A DNA stretch of 64,000 bases from NCBI RefSeq assembly GCF_012971725.1, contig NZ_CP048833.1, positions 3,348,001 to 3,412,000 on the forward strand, in the 5' to 3' direction. This document shows, piece by piece, positions 41,858 through 50,601 of this stretch. The position numbers and the translations under genes were made by a program. How positions within the stretch are numbered: the stretch's first letter is position 1; each line of letters opens with the position of its first letter. The stretch comes from Pseudomonas multiresinivorans (GTDB lineage: Bacteria > Pseudomonadota > Gammaproteobacteria > Pseudomonadales > Pseudomonadaceae). The notes below the pieces were generated by a model. The model worked only from the letters and a program-made list of their open reading frames with translations, was not told the origin of the DNA and did not search any database.

Positions 41858-42787
41858 TCAGGGCATCCAGCGGGCGGCGCTGATGTCGACGGCGCGCGGC
41901 AGGATGCGTTCGGCGAGGAACAGGTCGGCGGTGCGCTGTTGCGCGGCGATGTCGGCGGCGTCCAGCGGGCGGATGGGTGAGGGCGGGCGGTGCTTGAAGG
42001 TCTCCGCGATCACTTGCGGGGAGAGGCCGGTGACACGCGCCATGATTGCCACGCTGTCGGCCTCGTCGCTGCGGGTCAGGGCTTCGGCCTGGTTGAGGCT
42101 GTCCAGCACCTGGTGGATGAACTCGGGGTTTGCCCCGGCATACTCACGGCTGGACAGGTAGAACGGACCGCTCAGCCCCACCTCGGAACCATCCGCCAAT
42201 AGCCGCGCGTTGCCGCCCAGCAGCAGCGCCGAGTACCACGGGTCCCAGATCGCCCACGCATCCACTTTGCCGCTCTCGAAGGCGGCGCGGGCATCGGCCG
42301 GAGTCAGGTACAGAGGCTGGATATCGCGCAGGGTCAGGCCGGCCTGCTGCAGCAGGCGCAGCAGCAGGTTGTGCGAACTGGAGCCCTTCTGGAAGGCCAC
42401 GCGTTTGCCCTTGAGTTCGGCCACGCTGTGGATCGGGCTGTCCTTGGGCACCACCACGGTTTCCGCCTGCGGCTTGGGCGGCTCGACGCCGACGTAGAGC
42501 AGGTCGGCACCGGCCGCCTGGGCGAAGATCGGCGGGATGTCGCCGGTGGAGCCCAGGTCCAGGCTGCCGACGTTCAGCGCCTCGAGCATCTGCGGACCGG
42601 CGGGAAATTCGATCCACTGGATCTTCGTCTGCGAGAAGCGTTGTTCCAGCAGACGGTGTTCCTTGGCCAGCACCAGGCTGACCGAGGCCTTCTGGTAGCC
42701 GATGCGCAGTTGCGCCGGGTCCTGCGCCTGGGCGCTGCCGGCCACGAGCAGCAACAACCCGGCGAGCACTCGATGAAGCAGCTTCAC
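41858..42787 (-). CDS. Aliphatic sulfonate-type ABC substrate-binding protein (SsuA-like)
   Basis: A 309-residue periplasmic protein with a signal peptide ending GSAQA. The body shows QLRIGYQKASVSLVLAKEHR, QWIEFPAGPQMLEALNVGSL, DLGSTGDIPPIFAQAAGADL, QKGSSSHNLLLRLLQQAGLT and WAIWDPWYSALLLGGNARLL, the standard SsuA pattern. No SsuB/SsuC gene is adjacent; the SsuB/C-type pair at 36162 and 38160 is the nearest. It follows the aldo/keto reductase gene by 4 bp in the LacI-linked run. Confidence 0.9.
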   Translation of the reverse strand: MKLLHRVLAGLLLLVAGSAQAQDPAQLRIGYQKASVSLVLAKEHRLLEQRFSQTKIQWIEFPAGPQMLEALNVGSLDLGSTGDIPPIFAQAAGADLLYVGVEPPKPQAETVVVPKDSPIHSVAELKGKRVAFQKGSSSHNLLLRLLQQAGLTLRDIQPLYLTPADARAAFESGKVDAWAIWDPWYSALLLGGNARLLADGSEVGLSGPFYLSSREYAGANPEFIHQVLDSLNQAEALTRSDEADSVAIMARVTGLSPQVIAETFKHRPPSPIRPLDAADIAAQQRTADLFLAERILPRAVDISAARWMP

Positions 42788-42791
42788 AGGC

Positions 42792-43835
42792 TCATTCCTT
42801 CCAGTCGTGGGAGGGTTTTTCCCAGAGGTTGATCCCGCCTTCCACCGCGTAGCGATCGATCTCCGCCAGTTCTTCTGCGCTGAAGGTGAGGCTGTCCAGG
42901 GCGGCGACGTTCTCGACGATCTGCTCCGGACGGCTCGCGCCGATCAGCGCGGACGTCACGCGGGCATCACGCAGCACCCAGGCCAGCGCCAGTTGCGCGA
43001 GGTTCTGGCCGCGGCGCTGGGCGATTTCGCTGAGTGCGCGGGCGCGGCGCAGGTTGCCCTCGGACAGGTGATCCGGTCGCAGCGAGGCTCCGCCCGGTTG
43101 ATTGATCCGTGCATCGGCCGGCACACCGTTCAGGTAACGATCGGTCAGCAGCCCCTGGGCCAGCGGAGTGAAGGCGATGACGCCGGCGCCCAGCTCGTCG
43201 GTGGTGGCGAGCAGGTCTTTTTCCACCCAGCGGTTGAGCAGGTTGTAGGCCGGCTGGTGGATCAGCAGCGGCACCTTCCATTCCTTCAGTAGCGCGGCCA
43301 GTTCGGCGGTCTTGCCGGCGGAATAGGAGGAGATGCCCACGTACAGCGCCTTGCCCTGCTGCACGGCGCTGGCCAGTGCTCCGGCGGTTTCCTCCAGCGG
43401 CGTGTCCGGGTCGAAGCGGTGCGAGTAGAAGATGTCCACGTAGTCCACGCCCAGGCGTTGCAGGCTCTGGTCGAGGCTGGATAGCAGGTACTTGCGCGAG
43501 CTGCCGCCCTGGCCGTAGGGGCCGGGCCACATGTCCCAGCCGGCCTTGGTGGAGATCACCAGTTCGTCGCGGTAGGCGGCGAAGTCCTCGCGCAGCAGGC
43601 GGCCGAAGTTGATCTCGGCGCTGCCGTAGGGCGGGCCGTAGTTGTTGGCCAGGTCGAAGTGGTTGATGCCCAGGTCGAAGGCGGTGCGCAGCAGGGCACG
43701 CTGGCGGTCCAGCGGCACGCTGTCGCCGAAGTTGTGCCACAGGCCAAGGGAAAGAGCGGGCAACACCAGGCCGCTGCGGCCGACGCGACGGTAGGGGACG
43801 CGCTGGTAGCGGTCGGGGTGGGCGAGGTAGGTCAT
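42792..43835 (-). CDS. Aldo/keto reductase (L-glyceraldehyde 3-phosphate reductase/YghZ-like)
   Basis: A 347-residue NADPH-dependent reductase. Catalytic tetrad positions are visible: Asp in GINHFDLANNYGPPYGSAEI, Tyr of NNYG, Lys in ISTKAGWDMWPGPYG and His in FYSHRFDPDTPLEE. YVGISSYSAGKTAEL, PAYNLLNRWVE, GVIAFTPLAQGLLTDRYLNG and ALIGASRPEQIVENV follow. GPPYGSAEINFGRLL and MWPGPYG are hallmarks of the YghZ subgroup. It sits between a flavin monooxygenase gene and an SsuA-like gene. It may reduce the aldehyde released when the monooxygenase cleaves a C-S bond; this is inference. Confidence 0.9.
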   Translation of the reverse strand: MTYLAHPDRYQRVPYRRVGRSGLVLPALSLGLWHNFGDSVPLDRQRALLRTAFDLGINHFDLANNYGPPYGSAEINFGRLLREDFAAYRDELVISTKAGWDMWPGPYGQGGSSRKYLLSSLDQSLQRLGVDYVDIFYSHRFDPDTPLEETAGALASAVQQGKALYVGISSYSAGKTAELAALLKEWKVPLLIHQPAYNLLNRWVEKDLLATTDELGAGVIAFTPLAQGLLTDRYLNGVPADARINQPGGASLRPDHLSEGNLRRARALSEIAQRRGQNLAQLALAWVLRDARVTSALIGASRPEQIVENVAALDSLTFSAEELAEIDRYAVEGGINLWEKPSHDWKE

Positions 43836-43881
43836 GGATGCTCCTTTGCAAACGGGCCGCACAGGGGCGGCCCGTGAATCG

Positions 43882-45204
43882 TCAGGGGGTGTAGCGATTG
43901 GCCGGGCGCTTGAGCCCGAGGTGGTCGCGCAGGGTGCTGCCGCTGTAGTCGCGACGGAACAGTCCGCGACGCTGCAGTTCCGGCACCACGAAGTTGGCGA
44001 CATCTTCCAGCCCGCCCGGCAGGTGCGGCACCAGTACGTTGAAGCCGTCGGCGGCGCCGCCTTCGAACCAGGCCTGGAGCTCGTCGGCGATCTGCGCGGG
44101 CGTGCCGATCAGGCTGTAGTGCCCGCGCCCACCGGCAATGCGCCGGCCGAGTTGGGCGAGGGTGAGGTTCTCGCGCCCGGCCAGTTCGGTGAGCAGCAAC
44201 TGGCGGCTGCGCTGGCCGCTGTCGGTCAGCGGTAGCTCGGGCAACGGGCCGTCCAGCGGGTAGGCGGAGAGATCGAAGTTGCCGAGCATGCGCGAGAGCA
44301 GGGCGACGCCGACCTGCGGCTCCACCAGCTCCTGGAATTCCTCGAACTTCTCTTGCGCTTCGCTCTGGCTCTGGCCGACCACCACGAACACGCCGGGCAT
44401 GATTTTCAGCTCATCCGGCGTACGGCCGAACTTGCCCAGGCGGCCCTTCAGGTCGCTGTAGAAGTCGCGGGCGGCGGCCAGCGAGGTCTGTGCTGTAAAC
44501 ACCACTTCGGCGGTCTGCGCGGCCAGCTCGCGACCAGTCTCGGAACTGCCGGCCTGGACGATCACCGGCCGGCCCTGGGGCGAGCGCGCGACGTTCAGCG
44601 GGCCTTGCACGCGGAAGTGTTCGCCCTCGTGGTTCAGCACGTGCAGCTTGGCCGGGTCGTAGTACTGCCCGCTGGCCTTGTCGCGGGTGAAGGCGTCGTC
44701 TTCCCAGCTGTCCCACAGGCCTGTTACGACCTCATGGAACTCCCGCGCGCGGGCATAGCGCTCGGCGTGGCCGAAGTGTTCCTGGCGGTTGAAGTTCAGC
44801 GCCTCGGCGGCAGCATCGGAGGTCACCAGGTTCCAGCCTGAGCGACCGCCGGAAAGATGGTCCAGCGAGGCGAACTTTCGTGCCACATGGTAGGGCTCGT
44901 TGTAGCTGGTGGTGACGGTGGCGACTAGGCCGATGTGCTCGGTCACCGCTGCCAGCGCCGAGAGCAGCGTGAGCGGTTCGAAGTGATCGGAGCGGGCCAT
45001 GCGGCTGGCGATATCCGCCGTGGGCGCGGCCACGCTGTCGGCAACGAAGACGGCGTCGAATTTCGCCGCCTCGGCTATCTGCGCCAAGCGCTTGTACAGG
45101 CGGAAATCCAGGCCGCCGTCAGCCGGGACATCCGGGTGGCGCCACGCGGCGACGTGGTGACCGGTGGCCATGAGAAAGGCGCCGAGGGAAAGGGTTCGTG
45201 TCAT
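43882..45204 (-). CDS. FMNH2-dependent monooxygenase (NtaA/SnaA/DszA family)
   Basis: A 440-residue luciferase-fold monooxygenase that uses reduced flavin supplied by a separate reductase. Features are GAFLMATGHHVAAWRHPDVP, FDAVFVADSV, EPLTLLSALAAVTEHIGLVA, TVTTSYNEPYHVARKFASLD, HLSGGRSGWNLVTSDAAAEA, FGHAERYARAREFHEVVTGL and GRPVIVQAGSSETGRELAAQ. These mark the family acting on chelators, sulfones and sulfur heterocycles. With an SsuA-like protein and a TonB receptor in the same run, an organosulfur substrate is likely. No flavin reductase gene is seen nearby. Confidence 0.9.
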   Translation of the reverse strand: MTRTLSLGAFLMATGHHVAAWRHPDVPADGGLDFRLYKRLAQIAEAAKFDAVFVADSVAAPTADIASRMARSDHFEPLTLLSALAAVTEHIGLVATVTTSYNEPYHVARKFASLDHLSGGRSGWNLVTSDAAAEALNFNRQEHFGHAERYARAREFHEVVTGLWDSWEDDAFTRDKASGQYYDPAKLHVLNHEGEHFRVQGPLNVARSPQGRPVIVQAGSSETGRELAAQTAEVVFTAQTSLAAARDFYSDLKGRLGKFGRTPDELKIMPGVFVVVGQSQSEAQEKFEEFQELVEPQVGVALLSRMLGNFDLSAYPLDGPLPELPLTDSGQRSRQLLLTELAGRENLTLAQLGRRIAGGRGHYSLIGTPAQIADELQAWFEGGAADGFNVLVPHLPGGLEDVANFVVPELQRRGLFRRDYSGSTLRDHLGLKRPANRYTP

Positions 45205-45302
45205 GTCGGGTTTCCTGTGTGTCCATTGGGAGGACGCAAGGCAGCGGGTTCGATCTCATGGGCGGCGCCGGGGCGAGCCGGCGCCGTACTTTCTCGGGAG
45301 GC

Positions 45303-47567
45303 TCAGAAGTCCTTGCGTAGTTCCACGCCGAAGTAGCGCCCGTCGTCGCGCGGCACCATGCGGTAGATGTAGCTGCCGCCGGTCGCCAGCAGCGGCGAAT
45401 AGGACTTGTCGGTGAGGTTCTTGCCCAGCAGGGCAACGCGCCAGCCGTCGTTGTAGTCGGCCAGGGCAATGCTGGCGTTCCACAGGCCGTAGGCGCCCTG
45501 GATGGTGTCGGGGTTCTGGCTGAGGTCGTACTGCACCTTGTCCTGCCAGCTGTAGTCGGTGCCCAACTCCACATCCAGGCCGCTGTCCAGCGGGATGCTG
45601 TAGTCGGCGCGCACGTAGCTCTTCCAGTCCGGGGTGAAGGGCAGCGGCTTGCCGTCGACGTTGCAACTGGATGCCGCACCCGGTGGGCAGGCGAAGCTGT
45701 CGACACGGGCCTTGGTGTAGGCAACCGCGCCGGAGAGCTTCAGTTGGCGGGTGGCCTGGTAGCTGAAGTCCAGCTCCGCGCCTTCGGTCTTCACCTTGCC
45801 GGCGTTGATCAGCCGGGTCACCACTTGCCCGGCGACGGTGTCGTAGAAGTTCGCCTGGTAGTTGTCGTAGACGGTGTGGAAGACCGCCAGGTTGGCGGTC
45901 AGGCGGTTGTCCAGCGCGGTGGCCTTCAGGCCGGCTTCCCAGGAGTTGGAAGTCTCCGGCTTGAGCGCGTCGGTATCGCGCGGCTGCATGTTGAAGAACA
46001 CGTTGTACGCCGGGCCCTTGTAGCCGCGCGAGTAGGTGACGTAGCTGGTGAGCTGCTCGCTGAGGTCGTACTGCAGGCCGAGGCGGCCGGACCAGCCGTC
46101 CTCGTCGGTGGAGCCGGAGCTGGACGTGGACGGCTGGATGCCAGTCACCGCCGTGGCCGAGGTGGAGCGCCGGCGATGGTCGTACTCGAGGTCGTCATGG
46201 GTGTAGCGCAGGCCGGCGATACCTCGGAAGTCTTCGGTGAAGTTCAGCGTGCTCTCGCCGAATACCGCGTAGGTGTCGCTGCGCGTGCCGTAGTCCGCCA
46301 CGCCGGTGTTCTGCGCGGTGGTGGAGGTCACCACGCGGCGGTAGGTCTCGTCGTCCACGGCGTGCATGTAGTAGAGACCGCCGACGTATTCGAGGAACTC
46401 CCCCCTGGGCGAGGCCAGGCGCAGTTCCTGGGAGTACTGGTCGTAGCTCAGCTCGCCCTTGTCGTGGGAACTGGGAATGCTCGCGGTGACCTGCGAAAGG
46501 CGGTCGCCATCCTGCCACTGGGTGTTGTCCCAACCACGCCACGCGCTGATGGACGTCAGGGTGTAGTCGCCGAGGTTCCAGTCCAACTGCGCCGACAGGC
46601 CCTTGTTGGTGTCGTCGACGTGGGTGCGGTAATCGCTGTTGATCTTGCGGTTGTCGCTGTCCGGTGTCACCGGGCGCAGGGCGTTGGCGAATGCCGCGCT
46701 GCTGGTGCTAGTGATCACGCCGCTGGGGCCGTCGTCGTTGCCCTTCATGTAGTCGGCGATCAGCGTGACCTTGAGATCGTCGTTCGGGGTCAGCTCGAAC
46801 TTGGTGCGCGCGCCGGCACGGTTGTAGCCATTCACCTCGTGGCCGTTGTAGACGTTATCGACGTTGCCATCGTAGCTGCCCACCAGGGTGGTGACGCTGG
46901 CCTTGAGCTTGCCGGGGATCAGCGTGCCGCCGATGCCGAAGCGCGTGCGGTTCTCGTTGCCGCCGCCAAAATGCGAGTAGTCGACGTAGCCGGTGGTTTC
47001 GTCCGGCACCGCGCGGGTCACCACGTTGAGCACGCCGGCCGAAGCGTTCTTGCCAAACAGCGTGCCCTGCGGGCCGCGCAGCACTTCGATGCGTTCCACG
47101 TCGAGCAGATCCAGGGTCGCCTGGCCGGGGCGGCCGAGCACCACGCCGTCGATCACCGTCGACACGCTCGGCTCGACACCGGGAGAGGTGGAGATGGTGC
47201 CTACGCCACGCACGAACAGCGAGGTGTCCTTGTTCGAGGCGCCGGTGCGGAAATTCAGGGTCGGCACCTGCTGGACAATGCTCGACACGTTGTTGCGGTT
47301 GTCGCGCTCCAGCTGTTCGCCGTCGATCACCGAGACCGCAACCGGGACCTTCTGCAGCGACTCTTCGCGGCGGGTCGCGGTGACGGTCACTGCCTTGAGT
47401 GTCGGTGCCGAGTCGGCGGACTGGGTGTCGCTGCCGGTGGTTTCGGTCGCCTGCGCGTTGAAGGCAATTGCCCCGATCACGCTGGCGATGCCCAGGGCCA
47501 GCGCGCTGCGTCGGCCAGTGAATTGTGGACGGCCGAGCGTCCCCCGTTGTTGCGATTGCATAGCCAC
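45303..47567 (-). CDS. TonB-dependent receptor, probably for an organosulfur or sugar-like nutrient
   Basis: A 754-residue outer-membrane receptor without an STN domain. Signal peptide at about 1-40 (ending FNAQA). TonB-box region LKAVTVTATRREESLQKVPV. Plug: AVSVIDGEQLERDNRNNVSS, VRGVGTISTSPGVEPSVSTV, VERIEVLRGPQGTLFGKNAS and AGVLNVVTR. The C-terminus ends RYFGVELRKDF with a terminal aromatic residue. The plug type (RREESLQKVPVAVSV, GPQGTLFGKNA) is that of non-siderophore receptors. Its promoter carries a LacI-type operator rather than a Fur box. It heads the run monooxygenase, reductase, SsuA-like protein. Confidence 0.92.
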   Translation of the reverse strand: MAMQSQQRGTLGRPQFTGRRSALALGIASVIGAIAFNAQATETTGSDTQSADSAPTLKAVTVTATRREESLQKVPVAVSVIDGEQLERDNRNNVSSIVQQVPTLNFRTGASNKDTSLFVRGVGTISTSPGVEPSVSTVIDGVVLGRPGQATLDLLDVERIEVLRGPQGTLFGKNASAGVLNVVTRAVPDETTGYVDYSHFGGGNENRTRFGIGGTLIPGKLKASVTTLVGSYDGNVDNVYNGHEVNGYNRAGARTKFELTPNDDLKVTLIADYMKGNDDGPSGVITSTSSAAFANALRPVTPDSDNRKINSDYRTHVDDTNKGLSAQLDWNLGDYTLTSISAWRGWDNTQWQDGDRLSQVTASIPSSHDKGELSYDQYSQELRLASPRGEFLEYVGGLYYMHAVDDETYRRVVTSTTAQNTGVADYGTRSDTYAVFGESTLNFTEDFRGIAGLRYTHDDLEYDHRRRSTSATAVTGIQPSTSSSGSTDEDGWSGRLGLQYDLSEQLTSYVTYSRGYKGPAYNVFFNMQPRDTDALKPETSNSWEAGLKATALDNRLTANLAVFHTVYDNYQANFYDTVAGQVVTRLINAGKVKTEGAELDFSYQATRQLKLSGAVAYTKARVDSFACPPGAASSCNVDGKPLPFTPDWKSYVRADYSIPLDSGLDVELGTDYSWQDKVQYDLSQNPDTIQGAYGLWNASIALADYNDGWRVALLGKNLTDKSYSPLLATGGSYIYRMVPRDDGRYFGVELRKDF

Positions 47568-47680
47568 TCCTTCGTGCCCTGGTCCGCCCTCGGTTCTCTT
47601 TGCCGGGGCGCCTTTTTCTACGGGACTGTCACGAGCGCTCGCTCGTGCGAGTGGCTGGGGTCGTTGCGGACAGTTTGTGT

Positions 47681-47694
47681 TGTTAGCGCTAACA
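47681..47694 (-). promoter_or_regulatory. Perfect LacI-family operator
   Basis: TGTTAGCGCTAACA is an exact 14-bp palindrome with the central CG pair typical of LacI/GalR operators. It lies 114 bp upstream of the TonB receptor ATG and 89 bp upstream of the divergent LacI-family gene. Control of both by that regulator is the natural reading. Confidence 0.8.
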
Positions 47695-47782
47695 TCGGCG
47701 AGTATCCTGAATTGCCAGATAGATCGTCAAATAATTAAAAATTACGTTTATATTCCTGAAATACAGAAACAGGAGTGCCGAA

Positions 47783-48823
47783 TTGGCCAACCAGACACCG
47801 CGCAAACGCCGTGGCGCAGGGCGCGTGACGCTGACCGCCGTGGCACAGCTGGCGAGGGTTTCCGCTATCAGCGTGTCGCGCTACTTCAATCAGCCGGCGC
47901 AGCTGTCGGATGACCTGCGCGAGCGCATCGCTGCGGCGGTGGAAGAGCTGGGCTACGTGCCAAATCAGGTGGCCGGCGGACTGGCCTCGGCGCGGGGCAG
48001 GGTAGTGGGGATGGTGGTGCCGAACATCTCCGGACCGATCTTCGCTGACACCATCCAGGCGTTCAGCGACACGCTGGCCGCCCACAGCTACCAGTTGCTG
48101 CTGGCCTCCAGCTATTTTTCCGAAGACAAGGAAGAAAGCGCCGTGCGCGCCTTCCTCGGCTGGAACCCGGCGGCGCTGGTGCTGACCAGCCATTTCCACA
48201 CGCCGGCCACGGAGAAGCTGATTGCAGCGGCGGACATGCCGGTCGTGGAAGTCTGGGATTACCAGCCCGAACGCGCGCCGATCCAGGTCGGATTCTCCCA
48301 CTATCAGGTCGGCGTGGACGCTGTGCGCTACCTGTACGGCAAGGGCTACCGGCGCATCGCCTTCGTGCAGAACAGCGCGCCGGGTGACTTCAGCGCCCTG
48401 GATCGCCGCGATGGTTATGCCGACACGTTGCGCGGGCTGGGCGGTGAGCCGTGGATGTTCGTGCCCACCGAAAGCGCGCCCTTCGAGGCCGGTCGGCAAG
48501 CCATGGAAGCGCTGATGGCGCGCGGCGCGGAACGCCCCGAGGCGATTATCTTCGCCAACGACAACCTCGCTGCGGGCGGCCTGCTCGCCGGCCAGCGCGC
48601 GGGGCTGAAGATTCCCGATGATTGCGCGGTACTGGGGTTCGGCGATTATCCGTTCGCGCCGATGCTGCTGCCGAGCTTGTCCACCATCAAACCGCCAGCC
48701 CGCAAGATCGGTGAGATCGCCGCATTGCGGGTGCTGCAATCCATCGGCGTGGCGCCACTGGAGGGCGCGGTGGAGCGGCTGAACCTGCTTGGCTGCCGCG
48801 TGCTGGAGCGCGAAAGCGCCTGA
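47783..48823 (+). CDS. LacI/GalR-family transcriptional regulator
   Basis: A 346-residue repressor. HTH at about residues 14-60 (VTLTAVAQLARVSAISVSRY, FNQPAQLSDDLRERI), hinge LGYVPNQVAGGLASARGRVV and periplasmic-binding-protein-like effector domain (VGMVVPNISGPIFADTIQAF, RIAFVQNSAPGDFSALDRRD, EAIIFANDNLAAGGLLAGQR, VLGFGDYPFAPMLLPSLSTI). The start is TTG at 47783, with AGGAG 8-12 bases upstream; ANQTPRKRRGAGRVTLTAVA follows naturally. It resembles the GntR (gluconate) group of LacI proteins. It is divergent from the TonB receptor. Confidence 0.93.
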   Translation: MANQTPRKRRGAGRVTLTAVAQLARVSAISVSRYFNQPAQLSDDLRERIAAAVEELGYVPNQVAGGLASARGRVVGMVVPNISGPIFADTIQAFSDTLAAHSYQLLLASSYFSEDKEESAVRAFLGWNPAALVLTSHFHTPATEKLIAAADMPVVEVWDYQPERAPIQVGFSHYQVGVDAVRYLYGKGYRRIAFVQNSAPGDFSALDRRDGYADTLRGLGGEPWMFVPTESAPFEAGRQAMEALMARGAERPEAIIFANDNLAAGGLLAGQRAGLKIPDDCAVLGFGDYPFAPMLLPSLSTIKPPARKIGEIAALRVLQSIGVAPLEGAVERLNLLGCRVLERESA

Positions 48824-48844
48824 GGCCCCCGCTGTACATCCACT

Positions 48845-48921
48845 GTAGGAGCGGGCTTGCTCGCGAACGAGTATCCCGGCGGCTCCGCAGTTGAGCGGTT
48901 CGCGAGCAAGCTCGCTCCTAC
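48845..48921. repeat. Inverted REP doublet
   Basis: GTAGGAGCGGGCTTGCTCGC at 48845 and its inverted partner ending GCTCGCTCCTAC at 48921 bracket a 29-bp spacer, between convergent gene ends. Confidence 0.85.
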
Positions 48922-48938
48922 GAAAAGCTCAAGCGCGC

Positions 48939-49580
48939 TTACTTGGCCAGCAGGTCGATCACTTCCTGGTCGCTGAGCTGGTGGAAATCCCGGTAGTAAT
49001 CGCCAACGGCGTGGAAAGGCGCCGGCGTTTCCAGGCAGACCAGCGCATCCACTTCCGGGCGAAGCTTCTCCACAGTTTCCGCTGGGCCGACTGGCACGGC
49101 GAGGATCACCCGGTGCGGATGGTGCTCGCGCAGCCCCTTGAGCGCCGCGCGCACACTGCTGCCGGTGGCCAGGCCGTCATCGACCACGATGACGTCGCGA
49201 TCCTCCAGTGCCGCGGGGGCCTTGGCGCCCCGATAGAGCAGGCGCCGACGTTGCAGTTCGCGCAGTTGCTCCAGCACCTGCTGCTCGAACCACTCCGGTG
49301 GTGGATCGAAGCGCTCCAGCATCTGCTCGTCCACCACCCAGTTCGGCTCGGGACCGTCGACAATCGCGCCCAGGGCGTACTCCTCGTTGCCGGGTGCGCC
49401 GATCTTGCGCACCAGCAGTACATCCAGCGGCGCGCCCAGCGCCCGGGCGATCTCCTTGCCGACTGGCACGCCACCGCGGGGCAGGGCAAGGATCAGCGGG
49501 TTCTCCAGCGGCATGTCGCGCAGGGCCATTGCCAGCGCCACGCCGGCATGGCGACGGTTGGTGTATTGCACTGAGGGCAT
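48939..49580 (-). CDS. Phosphoribosyltransferase-fold protein
   Basis: A 213-residue type I PRTase-fold protein. It shows RRHAGVALAMALRDMPLENP, LILALPRGGVPVGKEIARAL, LDVLLVRKIGAPGNEEYALG and the PRPP-binding signature VIVVDDGLATGSSVRAALKG near residue 125. Such stand-alone proteins are found next to stress or dienelactone-hydrolase genes and rarely have a proven base substrate. The start MPSVQYTNRRH follows AAAGGAGG; the longer frame is not supported. Confidence 0.85.
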   Translation of the reverse strand: MPSVQYTNRRHAGVALAMALRDMPLENPLILALPRGGVPVGKEIARALGAPLDVLLVRKIGAPGNEEYALGAIVDGPEPNWVVDEQMLERFDPPPEWFEQQVLEQLRELQRRRLLYRGAKAPAALEDRDVIVVDDGLATGSSVRAALKGLREHHPHRVILAVPVGPAETVEKLRPEVDALVCLETPAPFHAVGDYYRDFHQLSDQEVIDLLAK

Positions 49581-49959
49581 CTGAACCTCCTTTCGCGAAT
49601 CACAGCAGCCTGTCCCCGTGCCCGGCGCCATTTGCGGATGCGTTTGCCGGTTCAGGCTAGACGGACCTCGCTGCGACTGCGAACCGCTGGAAATCGATTG
49701 CGCCTGGCAGATCCAGGCTGACTGAGCCTGCACGGGTCTGCCATGGGCTGTGAGCCGCAGCCCTATCGAAGGTTCAGGAATTGCGCACGGACGGTCGCAT
49801 TGGGAGCGTCTGCCACGCTCCTTGAACGACTGCCGGCCTTGCGACTCCCAGTATCAGGCCCATGCCGAAACGGTGCCGATCCCCGCTCTTTGCTGGAGCG
49901 GTGCCTATAGTTGCTCCTGCAAGTTCCGTCTGCCGCCAGCCAACCGAGGAGAGATCGCC
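49581..49959. other. Intergenic region
   Basis: Divergent spacer between the phosphoribosyltransferase and the 57-residue gene. It must hold both promoters, but no operator, repeat or coding stretch stands out. Confidence 0.5.
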
Positions 49960-50133
49960 ATGCACGCGTACCTGATCCGCTACCGCCGCAACGGCCAACC
50001 CATGAGCACTGTGCTGGTGCAGGAGAGCCTGAGTCGCCAGCAGGCGCAACAGTTTGTCCGCGCACTGCATGGCCCGATCGGGCGTGATTCGCGCTCCGAT
50101 ATCCAGGTCAGCGAGGTACTCTGCACCCAGTGA
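49960..50133 (+). CDS. Small conserved-looking protein of unknown function (57 aa)
   Basis: A 57-residue cytoplasmic protein, MHAYLIRYRRNGQPMSTVLV then QESLSRQQAQQFVRALHG and IQVSEVLCTQ. A strong GAGGAGAG precedes the ATG by 6-8 bases and a terminator follows its stop. No family recognised. It resembles the 72-residue protein encoded at 51606-51824 in opening with a short beta strand plus basic residues (MQWLIEYQLNGKDRH versus MHAYLIRYRRNGQPM), so the two may be distant paralogues. Confidence 0.65.
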   Translation: MHAYLIRYRRNGQPMSTVLVQESLSRQQAQQFVRALHGPIGRDSRSDIQVSEVLCTQ

Positions 50134-50166
50134 TCGGGGGGCGCCCGCCGCACTGATTGCAGCCAG

Positions 50167-50200
50167 CGAAAACGGCGCCCGTCCCTGGGCGCCGTTTTCG
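50167..50200. terminator. Strong bidirectional intrinsic terminator
   Basis: CGAAAACGGCGCCC and GGGCGCCGTTTTCG form a perfect 14-bp stem with a 6-base loop and A/T tracts on both sides. It ends the 49960 gene on the + strand and the KGG gene at 50261 on the - strand. Confidence 0.9.
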
Positions 50201-50260
50201 ATGAAGAGAGCAGGGTGGATTCATCGGACCGGCGAACGCCGGGCACCACCCTCTGCCGGG

Positions 50261-50428
50261 TCAGTGATCAGCACGACTGCGCTGGCCTCCCTTGCGACCC
50301 GCCTCGGATGCACGCGCCGGGTCATTCTTGAAATTACCGCCGCTGTGCTGGCCGCCTTTCCTGCCGGCCTCGGATGCCCGCTGGGGGTCTTCCGCAAAGT
50401 TGCCTTTACCACCTCTGTGTTCGGCCAT
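50261..50428 (-). CDS. KGG-repeat stress-induced small protein (Con-10/GsiB-like)
   Basis: A 55-residue hydrophilic protein with two KGG repeats: GGKGNFAEDPQRASEAGRKG then GGNFKNDPARASEAGRKGGQ. Such proteins are highly charged, probably disordered, and are made in general stress, desiccation or stationary phase. The ATG at 50428 is preceded by a modest GGAG (CACGGAGCAGTTCCCC). The stop is 60 bp from the shared terminator at 50167. Confidence 0.88.
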   Translation of the reverse strand: MAEHRGGKGNFAEDPQRASEAGRKGGQHSGGNFKNDPARASEAGRKGGQRSRADH

Positions 50429-50601
50429 GGGGAACTGCTCCGTGGGAAGTGAATGGGCGAATGCGGTGCATTCACTTCATCCGAAACAAATCGATCAGCG
50501 GTGTTCGACTGATTTTAAGAACGATCAGTCATGAATCGGGCCGACGCTCGTTATATGGGGAGTCGCACGGCCGAGCCGAGTTTGCTTGCTGGCGGCGTCG
50601 A

